NCBI GenBank assembly: GCA_032191485.1
Contig: JAVDOI010000016.1
Span: forward strand, 1,579,081-1,643,080
Direction: 5' to 3'
From: Leptoclinus maculatus
Lineage: Eukaryota; Chordata; Actinopteri; Perciformes; Stichaeidae
Length of the DNA: 64,000 nt
Shown piece after piece: positions 48,413 through 62,708 of this stretch. A model generated the notes under the pieces. The model had not been told where the DNA came from, ran no database searches, and saw only the letters and a program-made list of their open reading frames with translations. The position numbers were made by a program, and so were the translations under genes. Numbering within the stretch: the stretch's first letter is position 1; the number at the start of each line of letters is the position of its first letter.

Positions 48413-49412
48413 AGATGTGACTCGGCCTGGCTGTGACTGCAGCTAATCTTATTGTCTACACAGCAGATCATGTAGCAGCTCAAGTAGCGCCCAGACGTAG
48501 GTGAAGTTAATTGCGGAAAGCCAGCGTGAAGTCTCACAAGAGCAATTAGTTAGCGTGCCCTGGCTCCGTCTGAGGCTGAGCATCATGGGACTTGTGCCCT
48601 TCTCGTCCTCCCACTTTGTGAAGGCATGTATTGTCTTCCATCAGCCAGCTGCCGATTTTGACAGTTTTGCTGCCGCTGCTAGTGAGAGATGTTCAACAGC
48701 ATGCCGTGGTCATAATTTAAACTGGTCTCTGGGAGAAAAAAAAAAACCTTGTACGCTCACCACAGACGTGTGACAGCATTTATGATGGATGAAAGGTGAT
48801 ATCCACAGGAATAAGTAACAGGTGCAAGTTATAGGGATTGCATTTTATGTTGCCCAAGGTGTTGAGATGGATCGTGGCTGTAAATTTTCTTCCCAAAACA
48901 AAAAGTTATTGCACCACTGCATGAGCGCCGCGTGCTCAGACTAACGCCAGCTTCTTCTGTGTTTTCATAAGAGCTCTGTTGCTTGAAGACTACTTAGCTG
49001 GTAAAAGTGCAATTTTTTTTGCCTATTTGTATTAAAATGTCTTGATGATTTTTTTGACGAATATTTTTTACAAAAGTTGATAATTTTCACCTCTTTTGGC
49101 GATGAGAAAAAAAATGACCAAAATGTGCTGCGCTCAGCGCTCCGTCACGCTGCCGTCGTATGTGGTGTCCTGTAGCATAGTGTAAACACACGGCGCCCCC
49201 ATCCGCTGCAGTTGGCTTCTCAATATTGCAATTTAATTGCGGTTATTGCGACAGCCGTATTCGTCACTGCTTCCTGTTGCCAATCACAAAGTAACATTAT
49301 CGGGGGGGGAATGATAATAAGCGACTGAGCTTCCATAAGCACGTTATTGTAGCTCCAACACAGAGGAGGCAGGTTTGTGGGTGTATAGAGGAGGACTTGG
49401 CAGACAACACAC

Positions 49413-49443
<31 letters not shown>

Positions 49444-49847
49444 GACCACAAGTAGAAAGAACAATCCCGCGAAGCAAAGCGATGTCCGCTGTGACCTCCC
49501 CTCTCCACCCCGCTGGTCCAATTATTGACCGTTTTTTGATTTGTCTTGGAGAGAGGGAAGCCAATTAGAGAGGCTCTCTGCAGGGAGGCTTGGACACCAT
49601 AAGTGTGTCTTCATGCATCTTTTTTATGCATTTTTCTTTAAAATTACAACGACAACAAAAAAACCTAAATGGTAAAAACACAAATGTCGACATTTTGCAA
49701 CAATGTTTTTAATGCAGCAGAGATGCAAAGATGGCGTATTGATGCAGAGAAAAGGCAATAGGGAGTGATGGAAAAGACGTTTTTCCGGTTGATAATGACT
49801 TAATGAGAAATTGTCTTGAATTGCAGATTACCTCAAGCCAAGTACAC

Positions 49848-49886
49848 CTTCTTCTTCTTCTTCTTCTTCTTCTTCTTCGTCTTCTA
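49848..49886 (+). repeat. (TTC)n trinucleotide repeat
   Basis: About 11 TTC units with imperfect ends; purine-pyrimidine asymmetric. Confidence 0.9.
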
Positions 49887-50981
49887 CTTCTCTTTATTCT
49901 CCTTCTGTTTTTTTAATGGTGCCTGTTGAAAACGGTTCCATGTGTTCATTTCACGAGAAAGGAAAAAAAACAAAAGGGGGCAGTGGTCACAGTGCACCAT
50001 ATGGCGCTATATATGTCGGCAGGAGGGGAAACTAATTAATGAATGAAGCTAACTCAAGCAGCATATTGCAAAGGAAGTGGCAACAAAATGCTGTCATTCT
50101 GCATATTGTTCCTCCTCAAAGGATGTTCCCATGGGTACTGTGTGTTGATGGGAACGAGCATTGATTTCTACTTTTATTTTCTCAACGTCTTTAATGAAGA
50201 CGAGTCATTTGGATCGAAGAATGACACGACACCCAAACGCATTGGCTCGTTTCTTGTACATGTTCCCCAGATTTGTATTGATTCGTGATATTTTCTATTC
50301 TCATATGTCCGTCAGATGATTACTGTCTTTCATCCTAAAGAAGATGAGATGTTCCAAATATTGACCCGTAGAAATGAACTTACAAAGATTGAGCCATAGT
50401 TATGAGCATATGTATATATGACTTTGTCTCTCTGAGAAACAACGAACGCTCCTGTTGCTTTACCAGCCGAATTGCGATGCGAGTGCAGATATTGAAAGTG
50501 AGAGGAGTCTGTCTTCAGAATGAAGTTAAGAGCAGCGGATCGAGGCTGCGAGTGTGTTATTGCTTTTGTTGCTTGCCTCTCGCCACAGTAATCAGTTTAG
50601 GCGCTGACACTTGATGTAATCAGCCGCCTGATGGATGGACGGAGAGACGAGCACATTCACGTTCCGCGTTGCGGAAAGCACCGTGAATCAAGGAAGTGTG
50701 TGCAATCAAAAAAAAAAAAAAGGTAAGATTCAAACGCATAAAACAAACAAGCGGACACATAAGTGTGCGCACAGACACTCGCGTGCGGCCCCACCACCAC
50801 TCACAATGTTCATCTCAGCTGGAATTGCTGTGGATCTCCCCACGGGTGCTGTGGCAGGAATCATTTGTGTACATTATATCTGCTGCTCACAGGTAGGGAG
50901 ACGGTTCTAATGCAGTGTTTGTTCAGCACTATTTGTCCTCTCCTGTCAGGAACACATACTTCACAGTCGTTTCCGTGCGGG

Positions 50982-50983
<2 letters not shown>

Positions 50984-51021
<38 letters not shown>
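50984..51021 (+). repeat. (CT)n microsatellite
   Basis: About 19 CT units. Confidence 0.95.
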
Positions 51022-51023
<2 letters not shown>

Positions 51024-52491
51024 TTAAGGGAAGTGAAAGAAACACATTTGGGATGTGGTTGCCATGGTGACACCGCTAAGCTCTAGATTTGCATTAGCAT
51101 ATGCGTGTGCGAGGTGGAGACAGAATGGTGTGGCACTCTGAAACAAGTTGGAGCAAAAGCGGGGAAGGATTTTACTGGGACGCAGGAAGTTCTCTCACAG
51201 ATCTGCTGAGCCCTTTTTAGGTATCTAAAAAAACCTTTCACAAGTTTTCATTTAAAAGCTTGAACATATTTTGATCTGTAAATCCCCGTTATTGCCGTCT
51301 AGTATTCTGATTCCTGTTGGACTTTTGGCTACATTTGCAAACCTGTTGAGATCTCAGTAGTGCAGCGCGAGTGGACCACCTTGGTGAGCGGCAACTGCTC
51401 TCATGAAGGATTCAGTTTGCCGATACCCTTTGGATCACTGATAGGCCTTGACATTGATTGATCGCAGATCATTAGGTTTAGCGAGACAGTTCCTCTGCAT
51501 GAAAATGCTATTCCTATACTCTCCACCACAGTCATTAATCATTCATTGATAAAGTGGTGAAATCCTGCCAGGATTAGCATTTGCCCTTCTCTCTGTGGAG
51601 CAGAGCTTTATCCCTCGTGCACATCCCGATGACTGATGTCGTGGACGTCACCACGTCAGCACTTCTGGATGTTGCCTTGATGGAAAGAATTAACTGCAGC
51701 TTTCTACATCTGATATTCTGCCGTCTGTGTTGTCGATTTAGTACAGACATTCTTTAACTGTCATAGATGCCTTTACACACCAGGGGCGTGAAGAATAAAC
51801 GACACAAAAAATGCAAAATGCTCACCTCGGCTATTGAGTATAGGTCTTTTATTGTGAAAGGTCAGAACGGATGGAGTGTATGAGGTCCACGCTGCTTCTG
51901 TCAACGTTTAAAGGAGTAATAAAGTTTGCCGTCTTGGTTCGGACTACCGAGCTTCTGTGTTTTTTGTAGCTTAATATTCAGGTTTTGTGTGAAAGTAGTC
52001 AAGACAAAAACAAATGAACCGCCACTGGTGTATAAAAGCCTGAAGTCAATATCTTATCCATTTAGCTGACTCTCACAAATGATGGTCTCACGTGATCTCT
52101 GTAAAAATGGAATTACAGCTCAGCTCCCTATGAGCACTTGTCATACTTTTCGTTTGTAATTTGGATACATTTGTAAACGTTAATCCGTCTGTTTATCTGT
52201 TTTGTGGTTGGCTTTTTGGCGAATATCACTTGATTAGTTGTCCTGGTCTTTTCTCTTGGTTGGGACAATCAATGATTTGACTTGAATGCTGACCTGTGAA
52301 ACACACTGATTGGGTTTCTGCCGCCTGCAGTCATCGATCCTCAGATCTTCTCCAGCACGGCGCCCCAAAAAAAAAACCGAGGCCGGCTTGGACAGCTGAC
52401 TCCTTATCTCCTGCTCTTATCTCTACTGTCGTCTCTTCAAGAAATACTTCTGGCCCTCCCCTCTGAATTCCATTCCCATCTCCCCTATCTG

Positions 52492-52513
52492 CCCCCCCCC
52501 CCCCCCCCCCCCC
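52492..52513 (+). repeat. C22 homopolymer
   Basis: Twenty-two C in a row, the longest of several C runs in this intron. Confidence 0.92.
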
Positions 52514-53381
52514 TCAACTTGCTGCACTCGGCTCTTATCTTTGAGTAGAAATAAATCCTTTCTACCTTTTCCCCTCAGCTCATATTTCTTCTCCTGGCTC
52601 TTGTATGTCGTACAAGAACATTCAAGGGTAGGAGCAGTGTGTCACTTATCATGTCGGGGCTCTTTGCATCTGAGGAGGAGTCCCTCTGACTCTTTAGTAA
52701 ACTATTTGCATAAACCCTTCTATTAAAGTGGGAAGTATGGGACCTTCTCAAGCTCTGGTTAGAAAAATACTTGATCTGTTGTTGCAGTGACCTGGTGTGT
52801 GTGTGTGTGGGATTATTCAATCAAAGGCGCTTTCAGACTAAAGCAGCAATTATTGCTGCCCCGGCACTACTCTCCATGGATACAGGTCTCATAATTGCTG
52901 TGCACATTAGGGCTGTCAAAAATGTCCAGTCTGAAGTAGAGTGCGAAGGCTGATGGGTACGTGGTTAGTTTATATGACGTAACGGAAGTTCGTATCATTC
53001 GCTCGCTGGCTGCGAGGACACGGAGCGTTCTCTGCCATCGATAAGGTTGCTTTTAATTACTTCCTCGTTTTTTCGGCTTTACAAAACGTTTACGAGTTGT
53101 TTTCAATCAATGAACTTGACATTGTGTGACTCCCATCATGCATTGCATTCGGTGCAGCGGGCCCAGGCCCTCGCGGCGATTTTTGCGAAGGCAGACAAGG
53201 CGAGGTTGCAGACTTACAGGGATGCGTGTTAATGCAGAGCGACTGGTGCCCTCTAACAAGTGATTTAGCTCTCATACTCGTATATTGTATTACACAGAAA
53301 GTTGAATAGTACAATACAGTATGTCTTGTAACTTCGTCTCTTCTCTCCGTTCTTCTCTCGCCTCCTCTAACATCTTCATCT

Positions 53382-53398
53382 CCCCCCCCCCCCCCCCC
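53382..53398 (+). repeat. C17 homopolymer
   Basis: Seventeen C in a pyrimidine-rich region. Confidence 0.92.
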
Positions 53399-53866
53399 GT
53401 CTGTCTCTCCTCCCCACCTTTTCTCTCAAAACTTCACTTAGCCCTCACCCCCTCCTCTTTTCACCCCCCGGGCCCTGATTCAGTCCTATCAGAGCATTGA
53501 TTTTCCAAAGAGCTATCAAAGTTGCCAAGGCCAGGCAGGAGTGCTCTCGCCAGGTACAAGTTATGAACGTTATTTGCGGAGACGCCTCTGGATTGAGGGC
53601 GCCAAGAATAAGACGGATGATGCACCACGAACGCCATCCGTACGCGTTTCTTTTTGCTTGTATCTCTGACTTGGTATGCAGAATCGGTTTTCATAGCTGC
53701 AGCTTCGTTATCAGTCATTATCAGTTAATTGTTTATGAAATGTGGAGGGAAAAAACGGTTGGACAGAGCTCTGTCACAAGTGGCTCATTGGTTGACTAAT
53801 CGTTTCAGGACTAATGTGTGCGTTCATGTCACTCTCCCCGTGTAAGGTTGTGGGTGTCTCTCTCAG

Positions 53867-53868
<2 letters not shown>

Positions 53869-53925
<57 letters not shown>
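53869..53925 (+). repeat. (GT)n microsatellite
   Basis: About 28 GT units. Confidence 0.96.
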
Positions 53926-53927
<2 letters not shown>

Positions 53928-54117
53928 CGTTTTCCTCGTGGATTTAATATCATGGCTGCTAGCAAACCAGCTTTGGGCCGCAGCTGACGTCTATATGCAT
54001 TCTTTGAGAGCAAGACTGAGCAGAATTGAACTCCGTCTCCCTCAAGACGGAGAGCTTCAGTCACGGGAATGGTGGCAGTTATTTGTGATTTGTGTGATGT
54101 GCTATATGTGATGTGAT

Positions 54118-54119
<2 letters not shown>

Positions 54120-54148
<29 letters not shown>
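54120..54148 (+). repeat. (GT)n microsatellite
   Basis: About 14 GT units; an inverted partner (AC)n lies at 54322-54369. Confidence 0.94.
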
Positions 54149-54321
54149 ATGGTTTGCTGATGGAGGCCGTAGCTAAGCTGTGCAGTACTTCATCCTACCA
54201 GCCAGTCTGCCTGCTAAGCCCCCCCGTATTCATCTGAAGCTGTTTACATCCAGCTAGGTCAGGCCTTCGCTGCTCAGCACCACCAGAGACTATCTCCCTC
54301 AACAACAGGCCAGATGAACTG

Positions 54322-54369
<48 letters not shown>
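54322..54369 (+). repeat. (AC)n microsatellite
   Basis: About 24 AC units. Confidence 0.95.
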
Positions 54370-54372
<3 letters not shown>

Positions 54373-55759
54373 GGAGAGCATTGCGCTAAGAGAGAACCTG
54401 TATCTACAGCCATTTTAAAAAGATATGGAAACAAAACTGTACTGATTTTAGCTATAGCTACATCTGAATTTTTGCAGGGTTTTCTCTGTAAAGTGAATGT
54501 CTACATGGTTTTGGACCGTTGTCATTATTCATTTTAGACTTCATGCTTAATTGATAGTAGTAGGTAGTAAATACTTGGCAGATTAACTGACAATGGAAAT
54601 AATTGATAGTTGTAGTCATATGAATGTTTTCAGGATGAACATACAAACAGATTGCCAACTCATTGGTATTTAATTAGTAAAATATAGAAATAAACTAATT
54701 CTTATTTAAATATTGCTTTTAAAGTGACTTTGATTAATTAGTACTCATAGTTCAATTGATTTTCTGGCAATTCAAATACCAACACTAAATTATATGTGTC
54801 TTACAGTCTTCAGAAGTGACAATAATGGATATCAACGTGACATAAATCTCTTCTCAAAATTCAATGTTTTCAAACTCCTGCTACGAATTGTTCTAAAATA
54901 TCAACGGAGAAGAGCTGGAATAATGGATTTAGTGAGTTTAACCGTCAGCAGGCTCTCCCTGTTCCTCACAGGAAACAGACGGCACTTCTTTTCATCGCAC
55001 CGGTGGGAAATGTACGAGGCAACATTCAAGAGACAAATCTTCATGAAAAGTTCCGTCAATGTTAACTCTGTTTAAGAGAAGCGACTGAAGCGAAGGCCAG
55101 GGGGTGAGACATTATAAGCTCCTTTCCTTGCAGAGGTGGCGTCGTCGTTCATTGATTTGTAAGAATCAAAGTCTGAATATAGAAGCTCCTTTTGGGGGGG
55201 AGAAAAAAAAAACATCAAGAGCTCACGATGGTTTGAAAAACTTAATCTGAAAGGAACAGAGAGGAGAACGGAGAGCCTTTTAAAGTCGCTGTGTGGTCTT
55301 TGTTCTTGCTTGAATGAAGAAAATGCTAAACAGTGGAGTAGAATAGTTTGTGAAATGCGTTAATATCTGTGTCTCGGGTGTTGGGATTCATTTCAAAGTG
55401 GCATTAAGGTTCCAAATTCAAAGAGCAGCACTACATGAAGCTCAAGTTTACAAAAACGCTCTCGCACACCTTCAGGAGCTGTTCGCCTTCCTTCTCTTCT
55501 ACTTAGCTTGAGTATTCAGTATCAGCTGCAACGTTCCGAGTGCTAATGCAGCCTTATTTATAGCTGAATGCCTCGGGGATGCAGACGAGGCCCCCCTGGC
55601 AATGGTAAAACAACACAAATGTACATTTTCATAGGTTATCAGGCATTGATTTTCCCCCGGATTAAGAGGGCGTCGTAATGCTAAGCAGTAGAAATTGGAA
55701 ATGGTTCCCGACATGCTGTTATCAGTTTGGCTGGGTAGACGGTCGGTACATACATAAGG

Positions 55760-55760
<1 letters not shown>

Positions 55761-55798
<38 letters not shown>
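55761..55798 (+). repeat. (CA)n microsatellite
   Basis: About 19 CA units; a second, shorter CA run is at 55927-55947. Confidence 0.95.
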
Positions 55799-55799
<1 letters not shown>

Positions 55800-56917
55800 C
55801 CGCTGTCGAAGTGGCACACATTCCCAGAAACTCAGGAACAGGCATGTGTGAAATCAGAACGGAAGACGGAGAGGGAAAATATATATCTGGAGATGGAAAG
55901 AAAGAGGCGGATGCTTCTTAAAAAAACACACACACACACACACACATCTAATCAGCGTATGAGCAGCTTCTCCAATTAGCTCTCCTTATTATTCCAATCT
56001 GTCAGATGGAAGGGAGCACAGCAGAGAGAAATCAAACATCCCCAGGCCAAGCACATTTAACATATCCTCTCAGGATGGCAGGCAGGCAGGCAGGCGAGCG
56101 AGCGGGCGGACTGGGAAATTAAACAGGAAGATTTCCAGAGAGGAACACGCTGGCTGTGTTGTACACCTGCAGCTATCGTGCAGCGTGATGGAGATTTGAC
56201 GGAAACAGTTCGGCAGTGTGCTTGTTTTATCTTCCCTCGCTAAATGCCGAAAAAATATCCACACGCTTGGAAGACGGCCAAGAAAATAATGGAGTCTGAG
56301 AGGCTGTATTTCTTTTTATTTATTTCTTTTTTTTTTACAACAGTCCACTCGGAGAGTGCACTTGGGTGGGATGACTTGCATTCGTCTGCAGGAAACTATC
56401 AGAAATGATAAGGATTGCACTTTACTTATAGACCAGTGCTGAGGTCCACTTTGTACACACCGCTTGTGTTCCTTTACCTCGCAGAAACACTCTGATTTAA
56501 GCCCTTTCAGCCATTAGAAGGCACAATGGATGTTCTGTCAGGCTGGAGCTTGTGGAGATTACCATTTTCTGCTACAACATTCAGCTCGCTCAGAAAAATT
56601 AAAAATGGCTCGCAGGGGGGCGTGTTTCAGCACTAGTGGAGGATAATTGTAGCTCAGATGTAGGATACGGAATTATTTCGATGGCTACCGCTGTAATTAT
56701 ACAGCTCTCGCAAAATCTGAGGGGTTTTTGTGCCGTTGAAAGCCCTTAAAACATTTTATGTAAATTAAAGGTAATGTTTGGGTATGAAAATGATTACAGC
56801 CATTTATGACTTTCTGAATATACTAAGTATTGTTTCATGTGGGCCAAAAAGTAGCAATATTTTGGACTTTTTCATGCAGGAATAATGTATCCCCAGCTAT
56901 ATAGCTATTTACATTTA

Positions 56918-56932
56918 TATATATATATATAC

Positions 56933-56964
<32 letters not shown>
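56918..56964 (+). repeat. (TA)n compound repeat
   Basis: Two AT arrays separated by ACATTTAT. Confidence 0.92.
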
Positions 56965-56966
<2 letters not shown>

Positions 56967-57879
56967 TTAAGAACAAGTTCTCTCTAAAGTTTCTGATGTG
57001 TTTCTGAAGTGTGCCAGTGTTCACAGGACAAGAACTCTTGCTGGGATTGAATAGTTATTTGACAGATCCATCATTTAATGAGTATGTAGGTGGTTGGGTA
57101 TTTCACGAGAGGTTTTGTATTTACGTGGGACTATTCCTCTGTAGGAATGGTGCATTAGGTGTTTTTCTAACTACACGACCACTGTGAGAAAAGAAAGTCT
57201 CTGTACTGACAGATTCATGTACGGGACAATGTTGCCATATTGATCATTAAGCTCAAGGTTACAGCTACTTATCTAAATAATGTGTAATCACCTGCTCCAG
57301 TCATGCTTTACATCATAATGTATTTCACTGAGGACTGAGGTGATGACACGTGAACTGCATCACGTCATTTGTTAAAGACATATTAGTGTTTATTCAGTAA
57401 ATACTCAAACAACATATGTTCAGAAGGTCTCTACGAGTGAACAACTGATTGAAACTGGATGAAATGACATATTTGCTTATAATGGCTCCGGGGGAGGGGG
57501 TGGGTGTGTTTTTCGGGGGGCCTCTAACTGCTTTGCGTGCGAATGCGGCACGTTTGTTAGCATGCGCAGCTGTTTGACCCAGATCTGTATGTGCAGTTCA
57601 AGGTCAGTGTCCACCACAGTAGACGGTCAATAACTGAAAGTAGTCCGTTGTTTTGCCTGGAGGCTGAACATCACATTATTGTTCAAATGTTTGCTGGCGT
57701 GCACAACAAACAAAACGTGCGCCCATTTTGTTGTGAGACGCTATAAATCAGTAAATCCAACACTTCTCCCGTTTTAACTTTTTATGATTGCAAAGTTTTC
57801 CCTCTCTGTCTGTCTGCCGTGCGAGTCTTTTAAACTCGAGATTTATTTCACATTTGTCTCGAATAAATATTGTTTCCAA

Positions 57880-58280
57880 GTGTCGGCACTGCAATATCAA
57901 CCTTATTGAATAATAAATTACCCTCTCTGTGAAATGCCTTCAGGTTAATACATTCAATGAATAAATAACAGGAAAACTCAACACTGACTTTTGGAAACAG
58001 GATATGCAGCTTTTTAATGATTATTTTAGGCCAAATGAACGAATTAATTTGTGGGCTCAAATTGCAGTTGAGTGCACTGGTTGATTCTGATTTTAATTAA
58101 TGCACTAGGGTGCATTAATATGGAATGTCGGTTGAGCCATATTGTGCTGGCAGCAGTTAAAAGAGAATTATTTCTCCGCTCTGACATTGTCTCTTTTAAT
58201 TGAATAAATAAAGTTGTTTCTCGCTCAAATAGATTTTTATTTCCCTAAGAGCGTTTATTTAAGCCGAACCTTAATAATTA
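57880..58280. promoter_or_regulatory. Candidate conserved non-coding element with two inverted repeats
   Basis: Non-repetitive AT-rich sequence with several TAATTA/TTAATTG homeodomain-type words. It holds a perfect inverted repeat with 10-bp arms (ATTAATGCAC at 58096 and GTGCATTAAT at 58110, four-base spacer). A second one has arms TTAAAAGAGA (58157) and TCTCTTTTAA (58190). Function is inferred from composition only. Confidence 0.3.
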
Positions 58281-59172
58281 AAGGTAAGTTTGATGGATAT
58301 GATAGAGCTGTGTCTCCGTTAATCTGCTTCTTCCTTTATTGTCTCACTAAGGAAACTAAACAGATTCTAATTCTTCTACATTCTGTATTTTATGCTTAAT
58401 GCATTTCTTGTTTTGCCTCACGTGTCCGCTCCACACGTTCTTTTCTTTGGGTTCCTGCGTCTCTCACCTGTTCAGTAATCGCCAGCCAGAGTTCGGCGTT
58501 TTGAACATGAACTTGTTTGACGAGCGACCTGTAGATCAGAGACGTTTACCTGCATCTTTGCTGTAGTGTATTTCAAGTTCAGGCAGCAAAGAGCGCTTGG
58601 TTAGAGTTATAGAATGTCCACCTCAACTTCTTACCCAAGAACTCTTACTGCTGGCTAACATACCTCAATCTGCCGTTGATACTTTTTTGAAGGCAGTCAT
58701 CACTATACATGCACGACTGCAAAAGACCATTTTCAGGAATGCATTGGCCATGCATAGGTAGTTTTGAGCAAACAACCTCTGCAGTTTTCTCCAGGTGAGG
58801 ACAGTTTTATGCCCGAGATTGTGTCATTTCTGACCTCATTTGCACCTCCGTGCTGCCGCATGCTTAGCAGGAATAAAACACTGAGCCAAATCAAGGATTG
58901 TTCGGCTCACCCTGTCCTGCTCTAGCGAAAGGCCTCGTGTTTGGTAGGATCCTTTCTGAGCCTTCCACTAAAGAAAATAAATCCAGCTCCCCCTGAGGAA
59001 ACAGACGGACAGCCCATTTCCTTTGCCCACAGGTCTGCCAGCCCATAAAGCTCAACGACACGGCTTAAAAGGATAAAGAAATAGATTGCCCAACAACTAG
59101 AACACCTGACGGATGGCCGCTCAAGCAAAACAACAAGAGGACCCCACAATCTCCTGCTGGCTCTCTGGTCCT

Positions 59173-59188
59173 CCCCCCCCCCCCCCCC
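59173..59188 (+). repeat. C16 homopolymer
   Basis: Sixteen C in gfra1 intron 3. Confidence 0.9.
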
Positions 59189-59819
59189 ACCCCATGTTGT
59201 TTATCTTCTCCATCATCTTTACAACCCGAGAACATCCACACTTTTTCACTGGAATCTGACATCTGGACTGTGTCTGGAAGATGGAGGGGACGGGTCTAAA
59301 CGCCGACGGAGAGAATGGGTTGTCCCACTGATAATTCGGATTACAAGTGAAAGTAAGCATCTAGTGGGGGGGGGGGGCAGCAGTATCTCTAAGTTGAATC
59401 CTACAGTTTAGAAATTGTAGGGTGTTGTAGGTCTTTATTCTGCATCAGCCTCCTTATCTCTTTAAAGTCTTTGTGTCTTTTTTATAAGACAATCCCCTTT
59501 TCTATCGGTCCTTTCTGACTTACCTCTGTTACTGAATACTAAACACCAAAAGTAGTCAAACTGCCCTGAACAATCAAAGGTAGAAATGTCAGTAGAAATG
59601 GCGATGGGTGTCTCTTTGCTGCTGGCAGACAGATGCATGCATACCACGTGAGGCAGTCACTGTTATCACGGAGGTGTTTTTGGAGCGGTCAAAAGTCACA
59701 GGAGGGTTCACAGTGCGGTCGCTCCTCCATCGTCGCAGATCTGTTCAGACAATGTTATTTAAACACTGTCAGAGGTGAAGCTGTGTTACCGTGGCTGATG
59801 GATGAGACAGCAGATTTTA

Positions 59820-59844
59820 TGTGTGTGTGTGTGTGTGTGTGTGT
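59820..59844 (+). repeat. (TG)n microsatellite
   Basis: About 12 TG units. Confidence 0.92.
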
Positions 59845-62178
59845 GCTCACGCTCCCTCGTTCCTCGTTCTTCCTATAAACAGATAAGGATCTATAGTGCG
59901 ACCGTGTCCGGGCGTATGTAGACACTTAGATCTGTGGAGCGTCACTTCGCTTCTCTATGGCCTCCTCCATCATAACAGTAGTCCGCCTAATGGACACGAG
60001 ACATTAACTAATGAGGGGGGGGTTCGTCGATAATACAGGTGACTGTGTTTACTTGTTCTACATCAGTAAAGGACGGAGAGAACCACATTCATGACCCTCA
60101 TCGAAGGAAGGAAATATTGCCAGAGGTTAAAAATGTTGGAAATAAAGACCACGAGTCAACCATCCTAATATAACCTTTGAGATCTGATCTTTCGGGGTTT
60201 TACCTCAGAATAAAGTGGTTCAGTTAATTTGACTAAACTGTTGTTCGTGTGTCTAGTCCCCCCCCCCTTTGCTCCCGAATCCCAGCAATATCCTTTGTAA
60301 GTGCCGTCACAATTGATATAAATAAAGCTAGGGAAATAAGCCCCAAGTTGTAATAAACATGAATTAAGCTTTAATTGAAAAACAAAGACAGAGAAATCAA
60401 CCAGTCGTGGGTTTTTTGTTTTTTTTATCTCTTTGTAATTACACATCATAATTGACTGTGAAAGGTGCGTTCTGTGTTCTGTTCGGTCCCCCAGAGAAAA
60501 TAACAAACCTCGAATCAGTCTGCAGGTGTTCTGTCCATTAAGAGCTCCACTCCAATCACAAGCTCCCCAGTCAAGACCCACTCATCAAAGCTCCTTCTCT
60601 CATCACACTTAATAAAACACCGAGTCACACAAAGAGTCGTCTTCACGGCTCAGTCATGAGATGTACTCTGTGTTTAAGTGGAGTAGAGTGTCAGGAACTA
60701 AATCAGTGAGGCATCAAGTCCTCTTCCTTTTGTTTAAACCCGAAGAATCAACTTTGCACTCAACAATTAAAAACATCTTTTTACACTATTACAAATGTGG
60801 GTTTTTATGTTTTATGTGCCTTTGTGTAAAATGTTAAGATGTGAGCTCTTCATGTAGCCTGAAGGAAGTCGGTAACACCTGTGTGATGGTGTCCTGGGAG
60901 AACTACACTGTTAGCGTGAGTCTAATCCTGACAGTGTTTGAGTCTGTTGAGCAACATGATGAAGATTAGAATCGGCTATCTTCCACACTGTGGATTACCT
61001 TTGTTATATATTACATCCAGAAGTAGTTTAAAGTTCTTTACTGGAAAAACAAACAAACATAGGAACCATCATTACACTTTTAACTGCTTGCTTACAGCCC
61101 TTAGCATTTTATTGTATCCAAGAACCGACAGAGCAGCAAACGTTGTGCTTCTGTGGCTGCTGCACGATTCCTTCTTAAGGTCTTAGTTCATTTGATTGTA
61201 TTGTATTCAATGGTCATTGAATGAGATTTATTCTGACAACGGAGTATGCGGTTGCACACTATAACACAAACAGACACACACACATACACTCCCAGATCCG
61301 TCATTCTGAGGATGTTTAGCAGGTCACGAGGCCCTTCGTCCACCTCCACTACCCACTGATGATTTGCTCCAAACATCTGGAACGGCAATTTTCTCCCAAG
61401 AAATATGAGAAATATCCATGAAAGGGCTACAGAACATAGAGCAGGCAGGCCCGGAAAACAAGATGTTTTGTCGGAGATAATGCTGTAGATAGTGAAGGTG
61501 TTGTGTCAGGGTGGTGGGTGGGTGTCTACTCCACATCTGTCTTCAGCTCTAAGTCATGCAAAGACATTTTCTCCTGTGAGTTACAGGGAATTGTTTCAGG
61601 TTTCTCTCATTTAGTTCTTATTTATTCATGGCCAAAAGCAGTATTTAAATAGTTTGACTTACCTAGCTCCAACCAAAGTTTTTAGTTACGTAAGCCTCAA
61701 ACTTTATTAGCAGCTAGCTTGAAGCTCTTTGTGAGAACATTTTATGACCTATAAAAGGTAGAGTATTACAATTTGATATCACGTTAAGTCAGCCTGTTGT
61801 AAAGCTCTGTCAGGCCTGAGAAAACAATCGTAATGGCATTGTTGTGATGTCATCAGGGTTATCTCAAAGTGGGCATGTTTCACATATGTTTCACATATTT
61901 TAATGGAAAGTCTGAATTACAATCACTGTCCGGGAATTCTTCTGGAACTTGACCCATGGTGACTAAAAGTCAGCTGCCAAACTATTTGATCAAGTTTGTT
62001 TAAGAGGGCCAGTGTGTAGCCATTAGCAGAAATGATATATAATATTCATCACTATGTTTTCATTAGGCCTTCGTATCTACACAGGGAGCAGGCGCTCTTT
62101 ATGGAGTCTGATGACTGAGATTCACCACAGTGCCGACAAAGTTTACGCAGTTTATCTGTGGGTTCACGGGCTTGTATC

Positions 62179-62179
<1 letters not shown>

Positions 62180-62208
<29 letters not shown>
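62180..62208 (+). repeat. (TG)n microsatellite
   Basis: About 14 TG units. Confidence 0.93.
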
Positions 62209-62216
<8 letters not shown>

Positions 62217-62683
62217 AGTAACTCGATCAATTATTAATTGTTTCAGTAATGGGCCCAGAGCCTCTGGAGTGGCTCCATGTGTCCCTGATTAATACAGCCA
62301 CAGCACTCGATACAGTTCCTCTCATCAACATGCGGCACAAGAGAGGGACAAGCGGGGAGGAAGTGGAGAGAGTCAGCGGGGGGGGGGGGTTAGAAGAAGA
62401 GACAAGAAGACAGATCGGGGCTTACGTTGACGAAGGCGTCTCGCCGTTCTTTTTTCATGTAACCAGAGATGCGCTGGTGTTTTCATGGAGACTTGTGTCG
62501 GCGTATTCGACGATGCCACCCATCGGTCGCTAGGGCCCAAAGAGCTGAGCAAAAGCCTCCGGAGGCTGCATTACGCACAGGCTTGCAGACTTGTAATCAG
62601 GCATGAGACTTTTCCGCCGTTCGGCGGATTTCCGCCGTTTTTAGAACTCCAGAGACCATTTCTGAGATCAGTGTAAATCCGAA

Positions 62684-62708
62684 TTTTTTTTTTTGGGGGG
62701 GGGGGGGG
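62684..62708 (+). repeat. T11-G14 junction
   Basis: Poly-T running directly into poly-G. A small perfect palindrome (TCCGCCG TT CGGCGGA) lies 60 bases upstream at 62613-62628. Confidence 0.88.
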
